Shown here: positions 25,750 through 35,364 of the stretch, one piece after another | Numbering within the stretch: the first letter of the stretch is position 1 | Layout of the letters: each line of letters opens with the position of its first letter | Source: Vampirovibrionales bacterium | GTDB taxonomy: Bacteria; Cyanobacteriota; Vampirovibrionia; Vampirovibrionales; Vampirovibrionaceae | NCBI GenBank assembly: GCA_016712355.1 | Contig: JADJRF010000005.1 | Location: forward strand, 1,054,001 to 1,118,000 | Direction of reading: 5' to 3' | Length of the DNA stretch: 64,000 bases | Made by a program: the position numbers and the translations under genes | The notes under the pieces: model-generated | What the model saw: only the letters and a program-made list of their open reading frames with translations | Databases searched by the model: none | Told to the model about the DNA's origin: nothing

Positions 25750-26784
25750 ATGACCAGCGCTTTTTCTCCTCACGCCGCTTCTCCCCCCCCGTCTCCCACG
25801 CCGACGCCCGCAGTCAGCGGCGGCTGGATGCATCGTCACGTCATCGATTCGACGGCCCTGACGTATGACGACGTTCAGGAGGCGCTCAAAACCGCCCGCA
25901 CCTTCGCCGGCATCCTGTCGCGCCCGGTCAAGAAAGTCCCGACGCTGCGCGGAAAAGTCGTCGTCAATATGTTCTACGAGAACTCCACGCGCACGCGCAC
26001 CAGCTTTGAGCTGGCCGCCAAGTACCTCAGCGCCGATATCAGCAACTTCTCGGTGTCCACGTCTTCGGTCAAGAAGGGCGAGTCCATCCTCGACACGGCG
26101 GAAACCCTTCTGGCGATGGGCGTTGATTGCCTCGTGATTCGCCATAACCGCGCCGGAATCTGCCAGCAGCTCGCCCGCCACTTCGGCGCACGCCTGGCCC
26201 TGATTAACGCGGGCGACGGCGCCCATGATCATCCAACCCAGGGCCTTCTGGACCTTTATAGCATTCTTCAGCGCGTGCCCGACTTGTGCGGGCGCAAGAT
26301 CGTCATTGTTGGCGACGTGGCCCATAGCCGGGTGGCGCGCAGCAACATCCACCTGCTGAATCTCTATGGCGCAGAGGTTCATGTGGCAGGCCCTTCCACC
26401 TTGCTGCCGCCGGATATCGAGCGCCTGGGCTGCAAGGCCCATACCCAATTGGCCCCCGCGCTCGAAGGGGCCGACATTGTGATGTGCCTGCGCCTGCAAC
26501 TTGAGCGCCAGACCTCGGGCCTGATCCCCTCCATGGGTGAATACGCCGCTTTTTACGGCGTGACGGCGGATCGCGTCCGGCGCTATTGCAAGCCAGATGT
26601 GCTGCTCATGCATCCCGGCCCCATGAATCGCGGCGTGGAAATCGCCAGCGATCTGGCCGACGACCGCGCCGTGTCCCTCATTACCAATCAGGTCACCAGC
26701 GGCGTGGCCATCCGCATGGCCCTGTTGTATCTGACGCTCGCCACGCCCGCCGATCGCGCCGCCTTCGGCGATAATCTCGCCTAG
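25750..26784 (+). CDS. pyrB: Aspartate carbamoyltransferase catalytic subunit
   Basis: Condenses carbamoyl phosphate with aspartate, the committed step of pyrimidine synthesis. It has 344 residues from the ATG at 25750 (AAGGA upstream). Carbamoyl-phosphate site FYENSTRTRTSFELAAK, the active-site loop SSVKKGES, the HxxHPTQ motif in GDGAHDHPTQGLLD, and the C-terminal MHPGPMNRGVEI are all intact. A roughly 30-residue Pro/Ser-rich N-terminal extension is unusual. No pyrI regulatory subunit or pyrR is nearby. pyrC follows 46 nt later. Confidence 0.96.
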   Translation: MTSAFSPHAASPPPSPTPTPAVSGGWMHRHVIDSTALTYDDVQEALKTARTFAGILSRPVKKVPTLRGKVVVNMFYENSTRTRTSFELAAKYLSADISNFSVSTSSVKKGESILDTAETLLAMGVDCLVIRHNRAGICQQLARHFGARLALINAGDGAHDHPTQGLLDLYSILQRVPDLCGRKIVIVGDVAHSRVARSNIHLLNLYGAEVHVAGPSTLLPPDIERLGCKAHTQLAPALEGADIVMCLRLQLERQTSGLIPSMGEYAAFYGVTADRVRRYCKPDVLLMHPGPMNRGVEIASDLADDRAVSLITNQVTSGVAIRMALLYLTLATPADRAAFGDNLA

Positions 26785-26830
26785 GCGCGAGGTTGCTCTC
26801 AGCCCGGTAGTAGAAAGGACCCCGCTTGCG

Positions 26831-28168
26831 ATGACCGCCCTGCTTTGCGAAGCCCCCCCACCCGTCTCGACGCTGCTGCGCGGCGGCCGCGTCCTGAATC
26901 CAGCCAGCGGACTTGACGCCGTGTGCGACGTCCTGCTGCGCGACGGCGAAATCGCCGCGATAGGCCCGGATCTCTCTTGTGAGGGCGTGGAAACCGTCAT
27001 CGAGCTAGCGCCTCGGCACTGGGTGACGCCGGGGCTGGTGGATATTCACGTTCACTTCCGCGATCCCGGTCGCCCCGATAAGGAAACCACGGCCAGTGGC
27101 GCAGCGGCGGCCATTGCAGGCGGCTTTACGACCGTGTGCATTATGCCCAACACCACCCCCACGCTGGACGATCTGCCCACGCTTGCCTATGTGAATCAAG
27201 CGGCGCGGGCCGTTCCGATTACCATTCATCCGGTTCCGGCGGCGACCAAGGGCCTTGCCGGAGAAGCCATCACCGAGATGCGCAGCCTGTATGAACAGGG
27301 CGCGGTCGGCTTTACCGATGACGGCCGCTGTATCATGAATGCCAATGTTATGCGTCTGGCGCTGTCGTATTCGCAGATGCTCAACGTGCCCATCATGTGC
27401 CACGCCGAAGATTATTCGCTGGTGGGCGGCGGTTGTATGAATGAGGGCTACTTCTCCACCCTGCTGGGCGTCAAAGGCCATCCCAACACCGCAGAAAGCG
27501 TCATTGTCGCGCGCGATATCGAGCTGGCCCGCCAGACGGGCGGCCACCTGCATATTTGCCATCTCTCGACCCGCGAAGCCGTTGCGCTGGTGCGCCAGGC
27601 CAAGCGCGAGGGCCTGCGCGTCACGGCGGAAGCCACGCCTCATCATCTCACCCTCACCGACGCGGCTTTGCAGGGCTACGACCCCGATTTCAAGATGTGC
27701 CCGCCTTTACGCGCTGAAGAAGACCGCCAGGCGCTGATTGCTGGTCTTCTGGACGGCACGATTGACGCCATCGCAACCGATCACGCCCCCCACACCCCCG
27801 ATGAAAAGGCCCTGTCGCTGGATGAAGCCCCCAATGGCGTCGTCGGTCTGGAAACCGCCGTCGGCGTTCTTCTGACGCATCTGGTCAAAACCGGCATTGC
27901 GCCGCCCCTGCGCCTGATTGAATTGATGACGCTGGCCCCTGCCCGCCTGCTCAATCTCTCGGCGGGCGATCTGCGCGTCGGGGCAAGGGCCGACGTGGCC
28001 GTGATTGACTCAGACGCTCGCTGGCGCGTGGATCCCGCTGCTTTCAAGAGTCGTTCGCGCAACTCCTGCTTCAAAGGCATGGCGCTGGAAGGCCGCCCCA
28101 TGATGACCTTCGCCGCTGGCCGCTGCCTGATGGACGCGCGTCCCGTCATGAGCGCCGCCGCCTGCTAG
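26831..28168 (+). CDS. pyrC: Dihydroorotase
   Basis: Zinc amidohydrolase cyclising carbamoyl-aspartate to dihydroorotate; 445 residues, class I (PyrC of about 430 residues). Zinc ligands: DIHVHFRDPG near the N-terminus, then CHAEDYSL, HICHLSTREA and IATDHAPHTPDEK with the catalytic Asp. Transcribed with pyrB. Its last 4 nt overlap the convergent unknown gene on the other strand. With pyrK/pyrD at 10.5-12.4 kb, four of the six pathway genes lie in this window. Confidence 0.96.
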   Translation: MTALLCEAPPPVSTLLRGGRVLNPASGLDAVCDVLLRDGEIAAIGPDLSCEGVETVIELAPRHWVTPGLVDIHVHFRDPGRPDKETTASGAAAAIAGGFTTVCIMPNTTPTLDDLPTLAYVNQAARAVPITIHPVPAATKGLAGEAITEMRSLYEQGAVGFTDDGRCIMNANVMRLALSYSQMLNVPIMCHAEDYSLVGGGCMNEGYFSTLLGVKGHPNTAESVIVARDIELARQTGGHLHICHLSTREAVALVRQAKREGLRVTAEATPHHLTLTDAALQGYDPDFKMCPPLRAEEDRQALIAGLLDGTIDAIATDHAPHTPDEKALSLDEAPNGVVGLETAVGVLLTHLVKTGIAPPLRLIELMTLAPARLLNLSAGDLRVGARADVAVIDSDARWRVDPAAFKSRSRNSCFKGMALEGRPMMTFAAGRCLMDARPVMSAAAC

Positions 28169-29454
28169 GCGTCCTCTCCGGCAGCGTCGGCGATCACGGC
28201 CTGGCGCGCTGTTCCCTGCATCATCCAGTCTTTAAATCGCTTCCAGACGGGGGGCTTTGGCGGCTCAGGCGTCGGGCATAACGGCTTTCGCGTCGGCGCG
28301 GGGGCCTTCAGGCCCTGTTGACCCTGAATGGCGTTAAACATAGCCTGAGCACAGGCTATCATCGCTGGGTACGCTTGTGCGGCCTGCGGGTCTTGGACTG
28401 CGTGAGGCCGATCGCTCGCGCTGGTCTGAGCAAGAAGCGCCATCGATTCGCCTAAGGCTAATAGCGGCGGCGCTTGGAGCCCATGCGCAATCGTCTTCGG
28501 CGCGTTTGCAGGCAGGTAAGCGACTAGAATCAGGCGCGCCCCGTCTTGTCGCGAATTCCCGTTGCCGGGGTTATCTGGCCCGTCTGGCCAAAGCCTGAGC
28601 GTCACCAGACCGGCGCGCCGCCCGCTTCCCGGATGCCGTACTTCCGCCAGCTCCAGCTCAGCCGGTCCCAGCGGGCGTCCTGTCCGATCCACGATCTGCG
28701 TGCGCCATACCTCACAGCCGTTTCTGCCATTCATGGGCCGTCTGGTCTGACGCGTGAGGCTGGAGACGCCTATTTCAACGCTGGCCTGCGGCCTCATCCA
28801 CTGCAGTCCGGGTAACAGTTCTGCGGCAAGGGGTTCTGCGTCTGGAGCGGCCGGCGTCACCGCGCGAGAGGGGCGCGGCGTCTGCGAGACGGCATAAAAG
28901 CGCGTGTGACCCGCCGCCTCGATCAGCGCGGAAAAGAGCGCTTCGCTGAGGGCTTCAGCGCGACGCAGGGCCGTCCCGCTCAGGGGCGGCGCGTTCAGCT
29001 GGTCCGGGGCGATATAGCGCGCAATGAGACCCTTTGGCTTGAATATCAGCCGGAGGGTCGGGCTTAGGCGGTTCTGCGCCGGACTGGGAAAGGCGCTTGT
29101 CAGGGTGAGCGTGATGTCGCCTGTGTCTTTGCGCGCTGCGATAAACGCCAGCTTCTCCCCGTTCTCCCCGTCTACCAGAACGCTGCCACTGATACGGAAA
29201 TCCGCTTTGGAGAACAGGTCTTCTGGCGTCCGGACGCCTTGCAGCGCGTCTCGTCCCCACATGCCTGCCAGCGTGAGCGATGGCCGCCTGCCTGGGTCAG
29301 GGTCCTGACCTTCTGGGGCCGATAGCAGACGCGTCAGAAACGGTTTTTCTTCTGGGGTGCGCGCTTCTCGGGGATTGCGCTCGCCAAATCGCGCAACCTT
29401 CGGGTGAGGCGGCGGCGCGGCGATGGGAATCGGACCAAAAGGCTGGAATTGCAT
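28165..29454 (-). CDS. Unknown protein with RFG motif, 429 residues
   Basis: Start at the ATG at 29454, giving MQFQPFGPIPIAAPPPHP followed by KVARFGERNP: a Pro-rich lead-in to the RFG motif shared with other proteins here. The body has beta-rich segments (AGLVTLRLWPDG; LILVAYLPANAP) and a region near 60-130 that looks globular. A helical C-terminus ends with VWKRFKDWMM. No known domain. The SD is weak. Convergent with pyrC and divergent from korA, so its transcription is independent. Confidence 0.6.
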   Translation of the reverse strand: MQFQPFGPIPIAAPPPHPKVARFGERNPREARTPEEKPFLTRLLSAPEGQDPDPGRRPSLTLAGMWGRDALQGVRTPEDLFSKADFRISGSVLVDGENGEKLAFIAARKDTGDITLTLTSAFPSPAQNRLSPTLRLIFKPKGLIARYIAPDQLNAPPLSGTALRRAEALSEALFSALIEAAGHTRFYAVSQTPRPSRAVTPAAPDAEPLAAELLPGLQWMRPQASVEIGVSSLTRQTRRPMNGRNGCEVWRTQIVDRTGRPLGPAELELAEVRHPGSGRRAGLVTLRLWPDGPDNPGNGNSRQDGARLILVAYLPANAPKTIAHGLQAPPLLALGESMALLAQTSASDRPHAVQDPQAAQAYPAMIACAQAMFNAIQGQQGLKAPAPTRKPLCPTPEPPKPPVWKRFKDWMMQGTARQAVIADAAGEDA

Positions 29455-29598
29455 AGGGCGGCTGTTCAGGGAATCGCAGTGGAACGCTAGACGGCCTGAT
29501 TCTATCAGGATCGGTCCGGCAAATACCGGTTGACTAAACGAAACCCGCCGGGAGCCCGGGCTTGCCAAAATACGCGCAAAGCCGCGCAAAAACGGGAA

Positions 29599-29628
29599 TT
29601 GGCGCTTGCCGATCCGCCTTGTTATGCT
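29599..29628 (+). promoter_or_regulatory. Sigma-70 promoter of korAB
   Basis: TTGGCG at 29599-29604, 18-nt spacer, TATGCT at 29623-29628, then about 78 nt to the korA ATG. Both hexamers match consensus at four of six positions. Confidence 0.5.
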
Positions 29629-29706
29629 AGAATGCCCGACGGTTCATAGAAGATGTCGAAATTTTAGCAGCCTTTCCCTGTTTACCCCCTCTGAGGAGAG
29701 ATTCTC

Positions 29707-31572
29707 ATGACCGCTCCCGCGACTCTGGACGCGCTTTGCACGGAAATCAACTGGATGATCGGCGGCCCGCAAGGCACGGGGGTGGACTCCTCCGCCAACC
29801 TGTTCGCCCGCGCCATGGCGGTGGCCGGATACTGGATCTACGGTAAACGCGAGTATCACTCCAATATCAAGGGCGCGCACAGCTACTTTCTGGTGCGGGC
29901 GCGGCATACGCCGGTTCATTCCAACGTCGACCCCATCGACCTGCTCGCCACGTTTGAAAAAACCACGGCTGAGATTCATGCCCATGAGCTGTTGGCAGAC
30001 GGCGCGCTGATTTACGACCCCAAGCTCACCGACCCCGATAAGCTCAATGGCTTGCCGCCTTCGGCGCTGCGCCTGCCCATCGAGTACGACGCCATTATCG
30101 CCGCCATCGCGCAAGAAACCGGTTCCAGCCCTGCTAAATTCGTCATCATGAAAAACGTTATCGCGGTTTCGGCCTCGCTGGCGCTGTATGGCGTGGCCAT
30201 GGCCTCTGTTGAAGAAGCGCTGGCGGGCCTGTTTACCGGACGCCGCGCCAAGCTGGTCGCCCTCAATATGCTGGCCGTCAACAAGGCCTATCAGGCCGTA
30301 GAGGCCCTGAATGTCGCGGGATCGTTCGCCCATCGCATCGCCGCCCAGCCGAATCCGCCTGCCAAGACCTCGCGGATGCTGATGAACGGCGCCGCCGCCG
30401 TCGGTCTGGGCAAGCTCAAGGCCGGATGCCGCATCCTGACCTACTATTCGATTACCCCTGCGGTCGATGAGTGTATCTATCTGGAAAATCACCCCGAATA
30501 CGGCATGGTCGTCATCCAGTGCGAAGACGAGCTGGCGGCGGTGAATATGGCCAATGGCGCGGCGACTACCGGGATCCGGGTGTCGACCTCGACCTCAGGG
30601 CCCGGCTTTTCGCTGATGGCCGAAGGCATCGGCTGGGCCGGGATTAACGAAGTGCCGGTCGTCATTTTTAACTATCAGCGGGGCGGGCCGTCTACCGGGC
30701 TTCCCACCCGAAGCGAACAGGCGGATTTGCTGTGCGTGGTGCATGCCGGCCACGGCGAATTCCCCAAAATCGTCATGGCGCCTGGCGATATGAACGAGTG
30801 CTTTGAAGACGCCTTTGACTCCTTCAATTACGCCGACCGCTACCAGACCCCCGTGATTGTCGTGCCCGATAAAGCCATCGCCAACGGCACCGAGAGCATT
30901 CCCGTCTTTGACGAGAATGGCCTGAAGATTGACCGGGGCCAGATTGTCGGTCCTCAGTCGAATCCGGACGATATGGACGCTTCGATTGCCCACTACCCGC
31001 GTTTCAAGATTACCGAAGACGGCGTCTCGCCGCGCGTCTTCCCCGGCACGCCGGGCGCTATCTTCTGGACGACGGGCGATGAGCATACGGAGATCGGCCA
31101 TATCACCGAAGACCCTGCGATTCGCCTTGCGATGCACGACAAACGCATGCGCAAGCTGGATCTCGCTGCGCGCGAAATTCCCGTCGACCGTCAGTTTATG
31201 CTCTACGGCCCCGAAAAGGCAGATATCACGCTGGTGGGCTGGGGCTCGACCAAAGGCGCGGTGCTGGACGCCATGCCGGTGCTGAAAGACGAGCGCGGCA
31301 TCACCATGAACTACCTGCACGTGCGGCTGATGTCGCCTTTCCCCGCCGACGGGGTCGCCGCCATTATCAAGGCTGCGGCGCTGCCCGTGTGTATGGAATC
31401 CAACCATCAGGGCCAGTTGGCGCAGTTGATCGCCATGCGCACCGGCATTCAGCTGGCGCATAAGATTCTCAAATATACGGGCCGCCCCATCTCGCAGACT
31501 GAAGTGGTCGACGCGGTTCAGCAGGTATTGCAACAACGCACGGAAAGGGTGGTGCTGACCTATGGTCACTAA
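29707..31572 (+). CDS. korA: 2-oxoacid:ferredoxin oxidoreductase, fused gamma-alpha subunit
   Basis: Oxidatively decarboxylates a 2-oxoacid (2-oxoglutarate or pyruvate) with CoA and ferredoxin. It has 621 residues: the gamma domain (about 10-200, starting INWMIGGPQGTGVDSS) is fused to the alpha/pyrimidine-binding domain. TYYSITPAVDECIYL stands for the YPITP motif, then STSGPGFSLMAEGIGWAG and QRGGPSTGLPTRSEQADL follow. The SD AGGAGAG is good. korB overlaps by 11 nt. Choice between 2-oxoglutarate and pyruvate specificity cannot be made from sequence alone. Confidence 0.93.
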   Translation: MTAPATLDALCTEINWMIGGPQGTGVDSSANLFARAMAVAGYWIYGKREYHSNIKGAHSYFLVRARHTPVHSNVDPIDLLATFEKTTAEIHAHELLADGALIYDPKLTDPDKLNGLPPSALRLPIEYDAIIAAIAQETGSSPAKFVIMKNVIAVSASLALYGVAMASVEEALAGLFTGRRAKLVALNMLAVNKAYQAVEALNVAGSFAHRIAAQPNPPAKTSRMLMNGAAAVGLGKLKAGCRILTYYSITPAVDECIYLENHPEYGMVVIQCEDELAAVNMANGAATTGIRVSTSTSGPGFSLMAEGIGWAGINEVPVVIFNYQRGGPSTGLPTRSEQADLLCVVHAGHGEFPKIVMAPGDMNECFEDAFDSFNYADRYQTPVIVVPDKAIANGTESIPVFDENGLKIDRGQIVGPQSNPDDMDASIAHYPRFKITEDGVSPRVFPGTPGAIFWTTGDEHTEIGHITEDPAIRLAMHDKRMRKLDLAAREIPVDRQFMLYGPEKADITLVGWGSTKGAVLDAMPVLKDERGITMNYLHVRLMSPFPADGVAAIIKAAALPVCMESNHQGQLAQLIAMRTGIQLAHKILKYTGRPISQTEVVDAVQQVLQQRTERVVLTYGH

Positions 31573-32542
31573 GCTTCTCAATCAGCCGCTTCGGGCTTCT
31601 CAGCTCAAGTCCGACAAGCATCCCGACTGGTGTCCCGGCTGCGGGGACTTTGGCATCGTCAACGCCCTGCAACAAGCCCTGGCCGAAATGAAAATGCCGC
31701 CGTGGGAAGTCTACCTGCTTTCTGGCATTGGCTGTTCCGGTAAATCCAGCCATTACGTCAACGTCTATGGCGCGCATACCCTGCACGGACGCGTCTTGCC
31801 CTATGCCATCGGCGCCAAGCTGGCCAATCCCAAGCTTACCGTGGTGGCGGCTGGCGGCGACGGCGACGGCTACGGCATCGGGGCGGAACACTTCGTCCAT
31901 GCGGGCCGCCGTAACGTTGATCTGACCTATATCATCTTCGACAACGAAGTGTATGGCCTCACCAAAGGCCAGGCGTCGCCAACGTTGCCTCAGGGGGATC
32001 AGCCCAAATCGCTGCCCCTGCCCAATATCAATCAGGCCATCAACCCGTTTGCGCTGGCGCTGGCCTGCGGTTATACCTTTATCGCCCGCAGTTACGCCTA
32101 TGACGCCAAACATCTCAAGGCGACCATCCAGAAAGCCATCTACCACAAGGGCATGGCGCTGGTGGATGTCTTGCAGCCGTGTCCGACGTATAACGATCTG
32201 CGCACCAAAGAATTCTTCGATGAGGAGATTGAGTTGCGCGGTCAACAGACGCCGCGCGTCTACTCGATGGAAGACGAGGGCTACGACGGCGTGGTCAAGA
32301 ACCCCATGGACCGCGAAGAGGTCAACGCCAAGCGCCTGGCCGCCTTTGAGAAAATCTACCAGCAGGAAGACCGCGTGGGGCTGGGCGTTTACTTTCAGAT
32401 TCACATGCCGACCTACACGGATCTCTTGCGCAATAACCTGCCCATTCTGACGACCTCGGCCCCCATCGATCTGCCGTATTACGACGATCAGATGAACCCG
32501 GTGACCGATCTCGCCAGCGGCTGGCAGGATTTCATCGTCTAA
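31562..32542 (+). CDS. korB: 2-oxoacid:ferredoxin oxidoreductase, beta (TPP) subunit
   Basis: Thiamine-diphosphate subunit, 326 residues. DWCPGCGDFGI and SGIGCSGK contain the conserved Cys residues. The TPP motif begins GGDGDGYGIG and ends at FDNEVYGLTKGQASPT. Translationally coupled to korA by an 11-nt overlap. No delta ferredoxin subunit follows, so a separate ferredoxin is expected, as in two-subunit KorAB enzymes. A strong terminator follows. Confidence 0.94.
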   Translation: MVTKLLNQPLRASQLKSDKHPDWCPGCGDFGIVNALQQALAEMKMPPWEVYLLSGIGCSGKSSHYVNVYGAHTLHGRVLPYAIGAKLANPKLTVVAAGGDGDGYGIGAEHFVHAGRRNVDLTYIIFDNEVYGLTKGQASPTLPQGDQPKSLPLPNINQAINPFALALACGYTFIARSYAYDAKHLKATIQKAIYHKGMALVDVLQPCPTYNDLRTKEFFDEEIELRGQQTPRVYSMEDEGYDGVVKNPMDREEVNAKRLAAFEKIYQQEDRVGLGVYFQIHMPTYTDLLRNNLPILTTSAPIDLPYYDDQMNPVTDLASGWQDFIV

Positions 32543-32561
32543 AGACAACGCCTTCTTATTG

Positions 32562-32612
32562 CTGAAACCCCCTGCCTGCGAGTGAATCGCATCGATGGCA
32601 GGGGGTTTTCAG
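32562..32612. terminator. Bidirectional terminator between korB and creD
   Basis: CTGAAACCCCCTGCC (32562-32576) pairs with GGCAGGGGGTTTTCAG (32597-32612), with one extra T on the right arm. A/T runs flank the stem, so it can end both convergent transcripts. Confidence 0.8.
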
Positions 32613-32671
32613 CGTGAAGGGCTTTGAGAGAGCGTTCTTTCGGGCGTTCTTTAGCCCTGAAAAATGCGCGC

Positions 32672-34045
32672 CTACTCGTTATACCAGTCGATGTGACGGG
32701 TCACGAACATAATCGCCGCCAAGGCCGCCAGCAGGCCCAGCGCCCCAAACAGCAACGACCAGTCTTCCAGCCGCAACAGGATGTACAGGTAGGCGTAGAG
32801 CGCGGTCAGCAGCCCGCCGATAATCAGCGGCGCCTCGCGCTTGCTGGCGCCCAGAATCGCTTTGGAATACAGCGTAATCAGCGCGATAATGGCAACGCTG
32901 GCGATTAAATAAGCCCAGCCAAAGTGAATGACCTCCGATCCAGCGATCAGCAGCAGGTAGAACAGCGTCAGCGCCAGCCCGATCAGCAGGTATTGCAGTG
33001 GGTGAATGCGCCGTTTACACACCACTTCAAACAGGAAATACGTGGAAAATGTCAGCGCCAGAAACAGAACGCCATATTTGACGGCGCGATCCGCCTGGCG
33101 ATACGCGTCAATCGGCGTCAACAAACGCACGCCCACGTTAGAGTTATATAAAAACACCTCCATATTGCCGCTCAGGGTGAAGGCCTGTCCGTAACTGCGC
33201 GCAAAATAAGGGATTTCCCAAGAGGCTTGAAACGTCTTTCCTTTTACGGCGCGGGTCGTGGGAAGCGTGTCGCCTACAAAGCTGGGAGAAGGCCAATCTC
33301 CCGTGACGATCAGGCGGCTTTGCTTGCCGATAGGCGACATCCAGAACGATTGGCTGCCCTTGAGCGACAGCGTGGCCTTAAATGGCATATCGCCCGCGTC
33401 GGCTGAAACGGCTACCGGCGCGTATAACCCTCCGCCGGCGAAGTCTGCGCCATTGACGCCTGGCAGAAACTCAACCGCTTTGCCGCGCCACTGAAGATCC
33501 GGGCGGGTTTCCAGGCCCTTGACGCTGGGAATGCCCAACGTCACAAACGCCTGCGACCACAGAACGCTGTTCGGCGGCAGGCGCAGCTCGTCGAGGGCGC
33601 GCGGGTTAAAGCGCCCCTGAATCTCAATCTGGCTGCGGTAGACGACGCTTTGATAGATGCTGCGGTAGCGGACCTGCGGCATCAAATGCGCCCGCACCTC
33701 GTACTGCTCGGGCAGCAGGTAGGCAAGCTTGCGAATGGACTGGGTCTTCTTGCGCCCTTTGTCATCTTTACTGGCGATTGTGCTGAGGTAAGGCGCCACG
33801 AGCACCGGGCCCGTCAGGCGCTGTTCTCCGGCCCAGGTCTGGGCAATCTCATCCACGACCTTGTCGCGGGTGTTTTTACGCTCGTCAATGATCGACGCGA
33901 TCAGCGCCAGCGGAATCAGCATCATCAGGATGAGAGCGCCAATCAGCAGGACTTTCCAGATGACGGATCGGGCCTTGCGCTTGGCCGCAGGGGCTTGCGA
34001 CGACAGTTCAGCAGAGGACTCCGAGGGCGTTGGGCCATCAGTCAT
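32672..34045 (-). CDS. creD: CreD-family inner-membrane protein
   Basis: 457 residues. One N-terminal membrane segment (about 29-50) is followed by a large outer domain, then five or more C-terminal membrane segments. The segment after the first helix, with ERKNTRDKVVDEIAQTWAGEQRLTGPVLVAPY, is typical of the CreD (Cet) family. Strong SD AAGGAG 8 nt before the ATG. In enterobacteria CreD belongs to the CreBC regulon and affects envelope stress and colicin tolerance; here no creBC is present. It is the last gene of an ACT-def-creD unit. Confidence 0.88.
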   Translation of the reverse strand: MTDGPTPSESSAELSSQAPAAKRKARSVIWKVLLIGALILMMLIPLALIASIIDERKNTRDKVVDEIAQTWAGEQRLTGPVLVAPYLSTIASKDDKGRKKTQSIRKLAYLLPEQYEVRAHLMPQVRYRSIYQSVVYRSQIEIQGRFNPRALDELRLPPNSVLWSQAFVTLGIPSVKGLETRPDLQWRGKAVEFLPGVNGADFAGGGLYAPVAVSADAGDMPFKATLSLKGSQSFWMSPIGKQSRLIVTGDWPSPSFVGDTLPTTRAVKGKTFQASWEIPYFARSYGQAFTLSGNMEVFLYNSNVGVRLLTPIDAYRQADRAVKYGVLFLALTFSTYFLFEVVCKRRIHPLQYLLIGLALTLFYLLLIAGSEVIHFGWAYLIASVAIIALITLYSKAILGASKREAPLIIGGLLTALYAYLYILLRLEDWSLLFGALGLLAALAAIMFVTRHIDWYNE

Positions 34046-34057
34046 GACAAGGACTCC

Positions 34058-34618
34058 TTATGATGGATGGAATTCGGGAGGAAGGGAAACGGGCGCGGTT
34101 ACGTCAGAAGGGGCTGCGGGAAGCGGCGCGCCGGCGTAACGGCGCAGCAGGTCGGTTTTCAGCGAGTTGACCCGGTCAATCATCAGCACGCCGTCCAGAT
34201 GATCAATCTCGTGCTGAATGGCGATGGCTTCCAGATCGCGCGCCTCGTGCGTCACCTCGGCGCCGTCGGCGTCCAGATAGCGTACCGTCAGCCGCGTGGC
34301 CCGCTTGACGTTGGCCAGATACTCAGGAAAACTCAGACAGCCTTCGCGTACGAGCTTATTGCGCGAGGAGACTTCAATCACCGGGTTAATCATCACGCGA
34401 AGCTGATCGCGCGTGGATTTGGCCGCCACGTCCATCGCAATCACCCGCAGTCGCGAGCCGATTTGCGGGGCTGACAGGCCTACTGCGCCGCCAAAAGCGT
34501 ACATGGTATCCACCAGATCGCGCACGACGGTTTCCACGGCCCCACCCAGCGCGTTCACCGCATGACAGGGCTCGCGCAACGATGCGTGCGGGTACTGGTA
34601 AACCTTAACGATGGCCAC
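34058..34618 (-). CDS. def: Peptide deformylase
   Basis: Removes the formyl group from nascent proteins. It has 186 residues. Motif 1 is GLSAPQIG (usual GxGLAAxQ form, with Ser replacing one Ala), motif 2 EGCLSFPE with the metal-ligand Cys, motif 3 HEIDHLDG with the two His ligands and catalytic Glu. All catalytic residues are present. Start is a GTG at 34618 (MAIVKVYQYP). It lies 12 nt before creD and 35 nt after the ACT-domain gene. Confidence 0.94.
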   Translation of the reverse strand: MAIVKVYQYPHASLREPCHAVNALGGAVETVVRDLVDTMYAFGGAVGLSAPQIGSRLRVIAMDVAAKSTRDQLRVMINPVIEVSSRNKLVREGCLSFPEYLANVKRATRLTVRYLDADGAEVTHEARDLEAIAIQHEIDHLDGVLMIDRVNSLKTDLLRRYAGAPLPAAPSDVTAPVSLPPEFHPS

Positions 34619-34653
34619 GGAGTCAGAATCGCCTTATAAGCCCGCGCTGCGCC

Positions 34654-35202
34654 CTACAGCGCAACGACTTCCACCGGATGGTAGCTGATTTCCACATGGA
34701 GCGACTCGCCCATGGCCGCCAGTTCGCGCTCGAAGGCGTCGACGTCCAGACCGGCGGGCAGGACGGCTTCCACCATCATGATATAGACCGGGCCGTCTTC
34801 GTTTTCCATCAGGCGCGCGTTGAGATCGGTGATATTGACCTGATGCGCCGCCAGAATACGCGTGATGGCCGCCGTAATGCCGGTGCGATCCCGCCCGGCG
34901 ACCGACAGAATATAGGTATTCTCGCCAGGCGCGTGCGCCGGGGCCCCGGCCGCCGTCTCATGCAGTTCGCGGATATCGAGCGTCATATCCAGCGCCGCCG
35001 CCACCGGCGCAAAGGCTTCGCGCAAGCCCTCCAGCGTCGCTTTGTCAGGGAAGGCGCCAATGAGAATCAGCGCAAACTGGTTGGCGAGAATGGTCATTGC
35101 GCTGTCTTCGATATTGCCGCCGCAGTCGGCCAGCGCGGCGGTCATCCCGGCGACGATGCCGGGCTTGTCGGGGCCAATGCCGGTGAGGGTGTATTTTTTC
35201 AT
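34654..35202 (-). CDS. Double ACT-domain regulatory protein (GcvR-like)
   Basis: 182 residues from the ATG at 35202, with GGAGGAG 7 nt upstream. Two ACT domains: residues 1-80 (YTLTGIGPDKPGIVAGMTAAL) and 95-175 (YILSVAGRDRTGITAAITRIL). These are the ligand-binding loops seen in GcvR and related ACT regulators, which bind amino acids and act on partner regulators. No DNA-binding domain is present. First gene of an ACT-def-creD unit. Ligand and partner are unknown. Confidence 0.85.
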   Translation of the reverse strand: MKKYTLTGIGPDKPGIVAGMTAALADCGGNIEDSAMTILANQFALILIGAFPDKATLEGLREAFAPVAAALDMTLDIRELHETAAGAPAHAPGENTYILSVAGRDRTGITAAITRILAAHQVNITDLNARLMENEDGPVYIMMVEAVLPAGLDVDAFERELAAMGESLHVEISYHPVEVVAL

Positions 35203-35364
35203 CGCGGTCTCCTCCGGCGGCATTCGCTTATGGCGCGCCGCTGCGGCGATATTGTACCACAGCGCCCCTCGCGCGTCGGCCCGACGCCTCAAAAGAGCGT
35301 AAATGGGCGAAAAGGGCGATAGCCAGAGCCGAATCGCCATGGCTTTACAAATCCGCGCGCTTGT

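Noticed and set aside
30595..31581. 328-residue minus-strand frame opposite korA
   Set aside because: Shadow frame over an intact korA.
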